From Candidatus Melainabacteria bacterium (lineage in GTDB: Bacteria > Cyanobacteriota > Vampirovibrionia > Obscuribacterales > Obscuribacteraceae), in NCBI GenBank assembly GCA_027451745.1, contig DAIDIP010000006.1, positions 62,001 through 126,000 of the forward strand: DNA of 64,000 nucleotides. The letters are read 5' to 3'. The translations under genes and the position numbers were made by a program. Numbering within the stretch: position 1 is the stretch's first letter; every line of letters begins with the position of its first letter. Positions 50,836 through 59,542 of the stretch are shown here, in pieces. Under the pieces are notes generated by a model. That model was not told the DNA's origin and did not search any database. It was given only the letters and a program-made list of their open reading frames with translations.

Positions 50836-51408
50836 TTAGCTAAAGAGGTTAGCATCACGGGCAGAAGCAACTAACCAGTTAATAGCACCAGGTGTTGCCA
50901 AACCACCGGTCACACCGGCAGCTCCGAAAAGTACACGTTTCATAGCATCTTGTGTCCCTGCAGCCATGTGCATAAAGCCCATAATCATTGTTGGTCCACC
51001 CCAAGCAATGCCTAGGATTTCCATACCGTTTGCAATGATATTGAGTAACGCTTCTAAGTTAGCCAAGTTGTTAACACGCACTGTACCTGCAGTGTTTACA
51101 CCGGTAACAAAGGTAGCCTGACTGCCTTGTGGAGCAATAGTGGCATTAGATGCGCCTTGTAACAAGGGTGAATTAATACCGGCTCCAGCCAGACCTGCTT
51201 GTTGAGTTTGGGTTCCGGTTTGCGGACCAGTATACCCATATTGTTGTCCTTGTCCTGCTGATAGACCAGCACCAGCTCCGGCAAATGCATCACCAAAGCT
51301 CTGTGATGGTGTTGAAGACGGGTCAGCTAAGGCTGGCATTGATAGCGCTAGACTTGCTGTCATAGACAGCCCGATAGCACCGATAGTAAGTTTAGAAAGA
51401 CTATTCAT
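50836..51408 (-). CDS. secreted small protein with two C-terminal hydrophobic helices, VirB2/TrbC-like pilin candidate
   Basis: The 190 residues begin with a signal peptide (LTIGAIGLSMTASLALSMPA, probably cut after ALA). Residues about 30-110 are rich in Gly, Gln, Thr and Ser. The last 80 hold two hydrophobic, Gly/Ala-rich helices joined by a short basic loop: LLNIIANGMEILGIAWGGP, the loop GTQDAMKRV, and LFGAAGVTGGLATPGAINWL. That layout resembles type IV secretion major pilins, though the match is topological only. AGGAGG stands five bases before the ATG and a strong terminator follows, so it looks like a highly expressed single gene. No other secretion genes are in the window. Confidence 0.6.
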   Translation of the reverse strand: MNSLSKLTIGAIGLSMTASLALSMPALADPSSTPSQSFGDAFAGAGAGLSAGQGQQYGYTGPQTGTQTQQAGLAGAGINSPLLQGASNATIAPQGSQATFVTGVNTAGTVRVNNLANLEALLNIIANGMEILGIAWGGPTMIMGFMHMAAGTQDAMKRVLFGAAGVTGGLATPGAINWLVASARDANLFS

Positions 51409-51634
51409 TAGAGAACCTCCTGGTAAATATGGTCTCGGTCTGAGTAAGGAGCAAATATAGTAATATCGATTCTTGTACTTGTTAGCCGCTAAGGCGGCCT
51501 CTTGAAATCGACTCGTTTAGCTTACGAAAAACAAGGGTACAAGTCAATCGCCATTTTGTATTCTGCCTAACAAAACTTTTTCTTCTAATCCAGGAAACCC
51601 CGCCAGAATGAGCCTCATGCTTGACAATAGCATT

Positions 51635-52834
51635 TCACATTTGACACAGAAAACGTCCCACTCTTTGTTGGCTGGACAACAGAAGCTCCAGTATTGCTGC
51701 GCCGTATGGACTAATTCTTAATTCGCCCAGACTTTTTTCCAATTGCACAATTGTCTGAACAATGTCACTTTGGCTGATTTTTCTGTCTTTATGTGTCATT
51801 GCCAAAGCTTTGACTTTTAATTTAATAATCGCCAATAAAACAGCCAAATGATTAAAACCGGTAATGATACTTAATTGTCCAAAGCCAGCTCCAAAATAAA
51901 GTTTGGCAAAAAGGCGAGAATAGAAAAACCTATAAAGCAAATCATTACTGTCTGCATCAATAGACCAAGCAATATTATCTGTTTCTCTTACCAGCTGCTC
52001 AATATTATTAATATAAGGAATAGCGGTCATAAAGCTGCTCAGATTCAAGTGCAATTGGCCATAGCTTTTAGCACTTTTATTTTGCGGCGGAAAATATTTT
52101 CTATATAAGGCGACCAAAAGAATTTTGTCCCATTTATTGAGTGCCGAAACAGAGCCATTTGTAAGACTAGATAAATCTGCATTAGACAATCTAGATTTTA
52201 AATAAGCAGAACCTTCAATAAATCGTTCTTCAAGACTCTTATTCTTGTTTTGCATAATAGAAAGAATTGTTTTTTCAATATCCATATATTGCTCCCAAGT
52301 CAATGGCCAATTGCTCGACAGCTTGATTTGAGACCAATTAGGGTGATGATCTGGATAAAGTTTCTGGAACTCTTTATATTTTGACTGCAAATATTCTTTT
52401 TGCTCTATTAAAGACTGCCCCGAATTAAAAATAGCTCCTCTACTAATAAAGCTCACTGTTGTGTATACGCCATCAGGGGTTTCATTAAAACAATAAGGAA
52501 ATAGCTGACAAATAGAGGGCTTAAACTGTGCACCAAATTTACTATGCATAAAGCACAGATTGTCTTTTAAAAATGGACATTGTCCGTTGGGCTCTGGATT
52601 GATTGCATAAGCATATGGAGTGCCAATTTTTTCATTAGCTTTTAGAGTTCTAAATAGATTTTTGTTCTTTAAGTCAGGATTAAGGTCTGCCCAGTTCACA
52701 GCATTAATACGTTGATAATCCTCTTCTGTCATAGGCACAGACCAACCGCTACAGCATTTACCACAACCTGTGCACTGGTAATTGATATCTGCTGGGATCT
52801 TAAGGGTATTATCAGGGCGCTCCGTTGTTTCCAT
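51635..52834 (-). CDS. FliB/YkgJ-type cysteine-cluster protein
   Basis: The 399 residues carry the cysteine cluster CTGCGKCCSGW near the N-terminus and a second set in DNLCFMHSKFGAQFKPSICQ with LFPYCF. This is the pattern of flagellin lysine-N-methylase FliB and the wider YkgJ zinc/iron-binding family. The remaining 270 residues are mostly helical with no membrane segment. Lysine methylation of a surface protein is possible, but no flagellin gene is visible here. It is divergent from guaB3. Confidence 0.75.
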   Translation of the reverse strand: METTERPDNTLKIPADINYQCTGCGKCCSGWSVPMTEEDYQRINAVNWADLNPDLKNKNLFRTLKANEKIGTPYAYAINPEPNGQCPFLKDNLCFMHSKFGAQFKPSICQLFPYCFNETPDGVYTTVSFISRGAIFNSGQSLIEQKEYLQSKYKEFQKLYPDHHPNWSQIKLSSNWPLTWEQYMDIEKTILSIMQNKNKSLEERFIEGSAYLKSRLSNADLSSLTNGSVSALNKWDKILLVALYRKYFPPQNKSAKSYGQLHLNLSSFMTAIPYINNIEQLVRETDNIAWSIDADSNDLLYRFFYSRLFAKLYFGAGFGQLSIITGFNHLAVLLAIIKLKVKALAMTHKDRKISQSDIVQTIVQLEKSLGELRISPYGAAILELLLSSQQRVGRFLCQM

Positions 52835-52992
52835 GTTTCAATCCCTTCGCGCGTGTCCTTACAACTAACTCATTTCCTTAATATATACACAAAATTGAGG
52901 CTTTCAAATTGTGACTGGAATGGCATACCGGAGATCTCTTTGCATAATCGAATGATAAGATATCCCCAATTCATTAATCATAGGTCTATATA

Positions 52993-54228
52993 ATGTCAAA
53001 AAATCAAACAACAACCTGTCAAAGCGAAAAAACCGATTCTGCCAATTTGGCTGATAAAGCGGACTCTATGCGTATTGGCAAGGGCAAAAGTACTCGCCGA
53101 GCTTATGGATTTGATGAAATCGCTCTGGTTCCTGGATCAGTTACTTATGACCTAGAATTGTGCGATATTTCTTTTCAGCTCGGCAAGCACAAATTAGGCA
53201 TGCCGATTATTGCTTCTGCTATGGATAGCGTTGTTGATGCCAATATAGCTGCTGTAATGGGTAAATTAGGTGGACTAGCTGTATTAAATCTGCAAGGTAT
53301 ACAAACCCGCTATGAACATACAGATGAAGTTTATAGCAAAGTCACTACTTGCGACAATCAAAGCTTTGTTTCTGTTATGCAAGAGCTTTATTCTGCTCCT
53401 ATTCAAGAAAAACTTATTAGCAAACGCATAGAAGAAATAAAAGCTAAAGGCGTGCTGGCTGCTGTCTCAGTAACTCCAAACGTCGCTGAAAAATATGGTC
53501 CCCTCGCCGTAAAAGCCGGCTGTGATGTTTTAGTTGTTCAATCCACAGTCACCGGTGTTAAGCACCATTCAGTTAGTGGCGCAGCAAGTTTGGATTTAGC
53601 TAAGTTTTGCAAACAAGTATCCGTGCCAGTAATTGTTGGCAATTGTGTTACTTATGAAATTGCTCTAGCACTCATGGAAACAGGTGTAGCTGGCATATTA
53701 GTTGGTATCGGTCCTGGTGCTGCTTGCACATCTCGCAGTGTGCTTGGAATTGGCATTCCTATGGCTACAGCTATAGCCGACTGTTCAGCGGCTAGAGAAC
53801 AATTTGTTTCAGAAAATGGTCAACGCCCTCTAATTATCGCTGATGGCGGTATGGTTGTTGGCGGCGATATTTGCAAAGCAATAGCTTGTGGCGCTGATGC
53901 TGTAATGATTGGTTCACCAATTGCTAGAGCCAAAGAGGCTCCAGGACGTGGCTTCCATTGGGGTATGGCCACTCCAAGTCCAGTACTTCCTCGAGGCACA
54001 CGAATTAAAGTAGGTACAAGTGGCACTCTAGAACAAATTTTGCTAGGTCCAGCCCACATTGATGATGGCACCCAAAATCTTACCGGTGCACTAAAAACTA
54101 GTATGTCTACTTTGGGTGCTTCAAATATTTCCCAAATGCAGCAAGTAGAAGTAGTTATTGCCCCTTCCATTCTTACTGAAGGTAAAGTCTTCCAAAATGC
54201 ACAACACCTTGGTATGGGCCGCTCATAG
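52993..54228 (+). CDS. guaB3: GuaB3-type IMP dehydrogenase family protein
   Basis: This TIM-barrel protein of 411 residues lacks the CBS insert of ordinary IMP dehydrogenase. Its opening RIGKGKSTRRAYGFDEIALV is the usual GuaB3 N-terminus; GMPIIASAMDSVVD, GIGPGAACTSRSVLG with the catalytic-type Cys245, IIADGGMVVGGDICKAIACG and HIDDGTQNLTGALKTSM follow. GuaB3 is known mainly from cyanobacteria and actinobacteria, where at least some members turn IMP into XMP. The htrA gene begins 30 bases after its stop, so they probably share a transcript. Confidence 0.9.
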   Translation: MSKNQTTTCQSEKTDSANLADKADSMRIGKGKSTRRAYGFDEIALVPGSVTYDLELCDISFQLGKHKLGMPIIASAMDSVVDANIAAVMGKLGGLAVLNLQGIQTRYEHTDEVYSKVTTCDNQSFVSVMQELYSAPIQEKLISKRIEEIKAKGVLAAVSVTPNVAEKYGPLAVKAGCDVLVVQSTVTGVKHHSVSGAASLDLAKFCKQVSVPVIVGNCVTYEIALALMETGVAGILVGIGPGAACTSRSVLGIGIPMATAIADCSAAREQFVSENGQRPLIIADGGMVVGGDICKAIACGADAVMIGSPIARAKEAPGRGFHWGMATPSPVLPRGTRIKVGTSGTLEQILLGPAHIDDGTQNLTGALKTSMSTLGASNISQMQQVEVVIAPSILTEGKVFQNAQHLGMGRS

Positions 54229-54258
54229 TTCTGTAAATTCACTCAGGAGGATTATTAT

Positions 54259-55458
54259 ATGGCATTTGAACCAAAAGCTAAGTTGTTTAAAAACGCGCTG
54301 CTTATTAGCTTATTGTTAGCCACAACTTCAAGTTATAGCCCTCTACCAGTTCATGCTCTTGTAAAACCCATCGAGTCAAATACTATTGCCGACCTGGCAG
54401 AAGCAGTAGCACCAGCAGTAGTAAATATTGAAGTAAATCAAACAATTACTCAACCAAATATGCCTTTTATGGAAATGCCTGGTGGTTTTGAATTTTTCTT
54501 CAATGGTCAAAGAGTTCAGCCACAAATAAGTCCACGTAGACCACCTGGGCCCCCAGGCAAATCCCCTGCACCTAATAATAACCAGGCAGTGCCTCATTTT
54601 GAAAAACGCAATGCTGGTTCCGGTTTTATAGTTAAACCAGATGGCTATATTGTCACTAATCGCCACGTAGTGCACAATGCCTCAAAAATAAAAATCACTC
54701 TTTCTGATAAGCGTGTATTTGATGGCAAAATTATTGGTGAAGATAATTTTTCTGATATAGCAGTAGTAAAAATAGAAGCCACTAACTTACCTACAGCTCC
54801 ATTAGGCACATCTGGCACATTACGTCCTGGTGATTTTGTTATTGCCATCGGCAGCCCTCTGGGTTTCGACCATACTGTGACTTTTGGCATAATCTCAGCC
54901 GTTGGTAGAACCGTTACTGATGTAAATGGCAATATCAATTTCATACAAACAGATGCCCCGATTAATCCGGGTAATTCTGGTGGACCGTTAGTAAATATGG
55001 ACGGTGGCGTTGTCGGCGTAAATACAGCCATACAAGCCAATGCTCAAAATATTGGTTTTTGCATTCCTATTGATATAACTAAATCAATCATTGAAGATCT
55101 TATCAATCACAAAAAAATCTTGCGCCCCTGGATTGGCATGGCTATGCAAGACATGGACGAAGTGCTAGCAAAAAGTCTTGGCTTGCCTACTACCACCAAG
55201 GGTGTTTTAGTTGCTCAAGTACTAGATGGTAGCCCAGCCCAAGCAGCTGGACTAGAACGAGGAGATGTAGTTCAAAAAATAGATGGAAAGGATGTACCCT
55301 CAAGTAAAGTAATACAGGAACTGGTGCGAGCACATAAAGTTGGCGATACACTCAACTTCTTTATTTTGCACAATAATTTAGGCAAAGCAGTGGCTGTCCA
55401 CATTGGCGAATACCCAAGCGACAAGACTGCTGTCCAAGAAGAAGCACCAAACGATTAA
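54259..55458 (+). CDS. htrA: HtrA/DegQ-type periplasmic serine protease
   Basis: The 399 residues have a signal peptide (LLISLLLATTSSYSPLPVHA), a linker with Pro-rich stretch (RRPPGPPGKSP), a trypsin-like domain with the triad H136 (TNRHVV), D166 (FSDIAVV) and S240 (GNSGGPL), and one PDZ domain from about residue 290 (GVLVAQVLDGSPAQAAGLER, GDVVQKIDG). It would degrade or refold damaged envelope proteins. AGGAGG precedes the ATG at good distance. One PDZ domain is fewer than in E. coli DegP/DegQ and matches cyanobacterial-type Deg proteins. Confidence 0.95.
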   Translation: MAFEPKAKLFKNALLISLLLATTSSYSPLPVHALVKPIESNTIADLAEAVAPAVVNIEVNQTITQPNMPFMEMPGGFEFFFNGQRVQPQISPRRPPGPPGKSPAPNNNQAVPHFEKRNAGSGFIVKPDGYIVTNRHVVHNASKIKITLSDKRVFDGKIIGEDNFSDIAVVKIEATNLPTAPLGTSGTLRPGDFVIAIGSPLGFDHTVTFGIISAVGRTVTDVNGNINFIQTDAPINPGNSGGPLVNMDGGVVGVNTAIQANAQNIGFCIPIDITKSIIEDLINHKKILRPWIGMAMQDMDEVLAKSLGLPTTTKGVLVAQVLDGSPAQAAGLERGDVVQKIDGKDVPSSKVIQELVRAHKVGDTLNFFILHNNLGKAVAVHIGEYPSDKTAVQEEAPND

Positions 55459-55489
55459 AATAATTACTCATCGCCATAGAGTAATTATT
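55459..55489. terminator. bidirectional hairpin between convergent genes
   Basis: AATAATTACTC and GAGTAATTATT form a perfect 11-base stem around a 9-base loop, directly after htrA and overlapping the stop codon of the DUF1501 gene. The stem is AT-rich and the flanking T-runs are short, so termination may be partial. Confidence 0.55.
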
Positions 55490-56555
55490 ATACAAAGGAC
55501 AAAGATTTAGATTTTTGACCTAATATACTCTCACTTGGACAATCTAACCACTTATCCAAAACGGTACCCAGCAAATCATAATAACCAATATTATTCCGAT
55601 TGCCATAAATTGATCCATTTACAGATTTGCCAATCACAATTGCATGATTAGTATAGCCATGATCAGTGCCTAAATTTTTGTTTTCTTCCAGACTGCGCCC
55701 GAATTCTGAACTCACCAAAGTTAGTACTCGGTCAGCCACCCTTACTTCTTCCAATTTTGATTGAAACATATACAGTCCTCTGGATAACATTTCCAAAAGA
55801 CAAGCATGTTTGCCCAATTGATTGTTGTGGGTATCAAATCCACCTAGACTAATGTTGTAAATGCCCGCTCTGTTATCTTCTTTTATCAGCTTTGCTGCTA
55901 AATTCATCGCGTCTTCAAAACCATTTTTCGCAATAGTACTATTATGTCTGTCAGCAACTTTGTTTAACTCGTAATGCAAATCTAAATCTAGCTCAAAATT
56001 TTTATTATGGCATAAACTTGATACAACTAATTCAGAGGATACGAGCCTTGGGTTGAAACTATCCTTGTCCGATAAAAATAAAGGCTCCACGCTTATAGAA
56101 GGAAGTGATGATCGGCTAACTTTATTTCCTATAACATACTGCGCATAAAGACGCATCCAAGCCGTATTTATTTTCATTGCTCTGTCGTGGGATAAAAAAT
56201 GATCTAACCGACCTGTATTTAGTAATACAGCAACCTGATTGTTATCATACAAATGTTTAATACCTTCCAAAGCCGGATGCAATGCCAATTGTTCATTCAG
56301 CTTCAATAATTTATTTTTCTCAATTGTCAAATTTGGCCGACTTTTATAATAGCTCGGATTAGCATATGGAATTACAGTATTGAACCAATCATTACCACCA
56401 GCCAAATGAATAACAACAAGAACATTATTTTCTTTGTCGTTAACAGGAGCAAAAATCTCAGAACTTCTTTTAGAAGCATTCAGATCAAAAAATGGCAGTA
56501 GACTTGTGAGAAATCCCGAACTATAGCTAACAAAATCACGTCGGCTAATTTTCAT
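55488..56555 (-). CDS. DUF1501-family protein with twin-arginine leader
   Basis: The 355 residues start MKISRRDFVSY, a twin-arginine (Tat) export signal with hydrophobic stretch FLTSLLPFF. The body matches DUF1501, an alkaline-phosphatase-like family: LVVIHLAGGNDWFNTVIPYA near the N-terminus and EFGRSLEENKNLGTDHGYTN late. These proteins fold before export; enzymatic activity is unproven. I use ATG at 56555 with AAGGTGA upstream instead of GTG two codons before. It is last in the leuS-rhomboid-dehydratase run and may be unrelated in function. Confidence 0.85.
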   Translation of the reverse strand: MKISRRDFVSYSSGFLTSLLPFFDLNASKRSSEIFAPVNDKENNVLVVIHLAGGNDWFNTVIPYANPSYYKSRPNLTIEKNKLLKLNEQLALHPALEGIKHLYDNNQVAVLLNTGRLDHFLSHDRAMKINTAWMRLYAQYVIGNKVSRSSLPSISVEPLFLSDKDSFNPRLVSSELVVSSLCHNKNFELDLDLHYELNKVADRHNSTIAKNGFEDAMNLAAKLIKEDNRAGIYNISLGGFDTHNNQLGKHACLLEMLSRGLYMFQSKLEEVRVADRVLTLVSSEFGRSLEENKNLGTDHGYTNHAIVIGKSVNGSIYGNRNNIGYYDLLGTVLDKWLDCPSESILGQKSKSLSFV

Positions 56556-56575
56556 ACTCACCTTAGCCTCAGTAA

Positions 56576-58468
56576 TTACGTCCTTGGTTTTATCAAAAGT
56601 TTGCTACCAATAAGTTCGTGGAGTGAGCGTCTAATTGCTTCTTCATCGCCATTTGCTGTGTACTCACCAAGCTTAGTCAACGAATTTTTTAGCACGCTTG
56701 CTTCCAAAGGCTCTGGCTTACCAACTAAGATTTTTTCGTAAGATGTTTTACTCAAAGCTTCAGAAGCTGTTAGTAGTTCTTCATAAAGCTTTTCGCCGGG
56801 GCGCAATCCAGTAAATTCAATTTGTATATCTTGATCTGGCTTTAGCCCTGAGAATCTAATTAAATCATTGGCTAAATCCAATATTTTTACCGGCTTACCC
56901 ATATCTAGCACAAAAACTTCTCCCCCGGCACCAAGAGCTGCGGCTTGCAAAATCAGCTGCACTGCCTCTGGTATCAGCATAAAATATCGCGTAGCTTCAG
57001 GATGTGTGACTGTAACTGGTCCGCCATTGGCTATTTGCTGACGCCATATTGGCACTACAGACCCACGGCTTGCTAGCACATTGCCAAATCTTACTGCCAC
57101 ATATTTTGTTTTACTCTTTAGCGCAAGATCCTGCACAATCAATTCAGCTATGCGTTTGGTTGCTCCCATTACAGAACTTGGATTAACTGCTTTGTCACTA
57201 GAAACCAGAATAAAAGTATTAACTCCATGTCTTGCAGCTAACTCTGCTACAACTTTTGTCCCAAATACATTATTAGTTATTGCTTCGCAGACATTTGCTT
57301 CCATCAGGGGCACATGTTTATGGGCAGCAGCATGAAAAATAACGTCCGGCTTTAGTTCAGTAAAAATCTTTTCTAAACGATTCTGATCACGAATATCAGC
57401 AATGACAGGCAAAAATTGGACCGGCTCCGGTCGTCCTTGTAATTCTTGGTAAATGGAAAAAATAGAATTTTCGCCTTTGCCCAAAAGAATGAGCCGGCGG
57501 GGTTGATAGCGCACTATTTGCCGACACAATTCGCTGCCAATAGAACCACCTGCGCCTGTAACTAAAACACATTTGTCTTCTAAATAGCCAGCTATCGAAG
57601 CAGTGTCGAGCTTTACTGGCTCTCGTCCAAGCAAATCCTCCAAAGATACTTCTCTTAATTGACTAACGCTTACACGTCCATTTATTAGTTCAAACAAGCC
57701 GGGCAAAATCTTTGGCTCAACTTCAACTTGTCGACATACATCTACTATGCGTCTAATTTCAGCAGCAGGAGCCGATGGCATTGCAATGATGACTTGATCA
57801 ATAAATAAATTATCAACTAATCTAGCCAGATCATGAGTTGTACCAAACACTGTTAAGGGTCCTATGCGCCGTCGCAGTTTTTCTGGATCATCATCTAAAA
57901 GTCCAACTACATCCACACCCAAATCAGGTCTTTGATTGAGCTCTCTCAACACCAATTGCCCTGCGTCTCCTGCACCAATCAATAAAGCACGTTTTCTGAC
58001 TGGTTGCCGCCAATGCCGTCTTTGTCTGTGCTCTGTTTGTAAGCGTCTCAATATCCGAGGACTAACAAGCAAGAGGAAGCTTAATCCACAATCAATGAGA
58101 ATGATGCCAGCAGATAATTGATGACCATATACATTAATCAAACCCAGTAAACGAATAGCCAATAAAACCGAACTTGAAATAAGAAGTGATATTCCCAGCT
58201 CCATCACTTCTGTGAGTCCTGTATATCGCCACAAACGACGATAAACCCCTAATGACCAGTTAACCCCTACCTTGGACACAGTGAGGGGAAGCACAAGGAC
58301 CAACAACTGGCTTAGATAAATGTGTCCTGGATGTCCATCAAATCTAATCAGGTATGAACAAGCAAAAGCCAGTCCAATTAAAAATGTATCTAGAATTACT
58401 TGCGCAAGCCTGAGCCAACCTATTTTTATGCCTAGTGTTGCTACAGGGGGCTGAGAAAGTTTAGACAT
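56576..58468 (-). CDS. FlaA1/WbpM/PglF-type nucleotide-sugar 4,6-dehydratase
   Basis: The 630 residues combine four to five N-terminal membrane helices (to about residue 140), a first Rossmann domain (RALLIGAGDAGQLVLRELNQ, residues about 163-290) and a catalytic SDR domain from about residue 298 (VLVTGAGGSIGSELCRQIV). The catalytic segment SSDKAVNPSSVMGATKRIAE has Met in place of the usual Tyr, as in WbpM and PglF, which make UDP-4-keto-6-deoxy-GlcNAc. The C-terminus has FTGLRPGEKLYEELL. It supplies precursors for surface glycans or protein glycosylation, linking to the locus at 1-20 kb. Confidence 0.92.
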   Translation of the reverse strand: MSKLSQPPVATLGIKIGWLRLAQVILDTFLIGLAFACSYLIRFDGHPGHIYLSQLLVLVLPLTVSKVGVNWSLGVYRRLWRYTGLTEVMELGISLLISSSVLLAIRLLGLINVYGHQLSAGIILIDCGLSFLLLVSPRILRRLQTEHRQRRHWRQPVRKRALLIGAGDAGQLVLRELNQRPDLGVDVVGLLDDDPEKLRRRIGPLTVFGTTHDLARLVDNLFIDQVIIAMPSAPAAEIRRIVDVCRQVEVEPKILPGLFELINGRVSVSQLREVSLEDLLGREPVKLDTASIAGYLEDKCVLVTGAGGSIGSELCRQIVRYQPRRLILLGKGENSIFSIYQELQGRPEPVQFLPVIADIRDQNRLEKIFTELKPDVIFHAAAHKHVPLMEANVCEAITNNVFGTKVVAELAARHGVNTFILVSSDKAVNPSSVMGATKRIAELIVQDLALKSKTKYVAVRFGNVLASRGSVVPIWRQQIANGGPVTVTHPEATRYFMLIPEAVQLILQAAALGAGGEVFVLDMGKPVKILDLANDLIRFSGLKPDQDIQIEFTGLRPGEKLYEELLTASEALSKTSYEKILVGKPEPLEASVLKNSLTKLGEYTANGDEEAIRRSLHELIGSKLLIKPRT

Positions 58469-58561
58469 AGTTTAGACATTCGTTCGTTTTGTAGTCAAGA
58501 ATGTCATATATTAGCACAGACACTTGCCAAAGCGCTCTGTCAGTCTCAAAGTATCTAGACC

Positions 58562-59494
58562 TCAATTGGGACGCAATTTTCCCTTATTTTTCTTAACCCA
58601 ACCTTCAACCTGATAGTCTGGAAGTCCTAAGCTTTTAGCGGATCCTTTAATAGCGTTATCGTGGCTGACATCTAAGTCCATCAATTCGTAATACTTCTTG
58701 ACTGCAGCATGCTTAAGGGGATGCTCCTGAAACGTGTCTTCAATGCCAATACTAATGAAACTAGCCGTTGCATAACCAATTCCTAATGAAATCAATCCTG
58801 CAAATAGTCCAATAGAATCATAATCTTTGGTTAGCAATATCAAGCAATAATGCTGAACAATAACTGCCACTATAAAGGCAGCAAAAAATACATTGGGTGA
58901 CAGCCCAAATTTCTCAGTCATAGGCTTGGCTTGTCCCCTATTAAATATTTCCGCCCGATCTTTTCTATATAATCGCGATTGGGTTGGATCTTTTTCCTTC
59001 TTCGGCACCAAAACCAAGTAAGCTCCTGCCAGAGCAAGAATTATAGATGTAAGTCCAAAAAAGCTAACAGTACTTTTTTCATGTTCAAATGGTATGGGCC
59101 AAACAGGAGCACGCCATGCATCAAAGATTTGCACACACCAAGGCAGTACTGCAGCTACACAAACCAAAAGAAGAAAACGTCCCGGCGCTAGTCTTTTTTC
59201 TACCGGGATGCCAAAAAGACACAAAAAATATACTGAAGCCCCCAACTGCCCCAAACTGGTCGTTAGAAAATTAGATATATAAAACAAACGAGCAAGATCG
59301 CCGAATTTTTGCTGCGCTAATAAATCAATTACTCTTGAAGCCCTGATTGTATTTTCAGTCACCCAAACTGTGCTGTGGGCTGACTGATAATTATAGAACG
59401 TAAAAAGGGCCAGCATAGCCAACAATCCCGTTAACAAGGGTAGGGACTTTCTCTCTGATATTCCAACCGATTTAATTGCTGATGGCTGTATCAT
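58562..59494 (-). CDS. rhomboid-like membrane protein lacking visible catalytic residues
   Basis: The 310 residues have about six helices. The order fits rhomboids: a first helix, a loop with FGDLARLFYISNFLTTSL, then LGQLGASVYFLCLFGIPVEK and RLAPGRFLLLVCVAAVLP, the pattern 'G..LGN..FL..FG..VE..LG.GRFL' of rhomboid helices 2-3, then STVSFFGLTSIILALAGAYLV where active members have GxSGx. The catalytic Ser and His are not recognisable, so this could be an inactive (iRhom/derlin-like) form. A soluble insertion follows helix 4 and a basic tail ends the protein. It starts 49 bases from the end of leuS and is likely co-transcribed with it. Confidence 0.5.
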   Translation of the reverse strand: MIQPSAIKSVGISERKSLPLLTGLLAMLALFTFYNYQSAHSTVWVTENTIRASRVIDLLAQQKFGDLARLFYISNFLTTSLGQLGASVYFLCLFGIPVEKRLAPGRFLLLVCVAAVLPWCVQIFDAWRAPVWPIPFEHEKSTVSFFGLTSIILALAGAYLVLVPKKEKDPTQSRLYRKDRAEIFNRGQAKPMTEKFGLSPNVFFAAFIVAVIVQHYCLILLTKDYDSIGLFAGLISLGIGYATASFISIGIEDTFQEHPLKHAAVKKYYELMDLDVSHDNAIKGSAKSLGLPDYQVEGWVKKNKGKLRPN

Positions 59495-59542
59495 TTATTC
59501 CTGATTTAGCTAAAGCATAGTAATTGAGATAAGCTCTACTAT

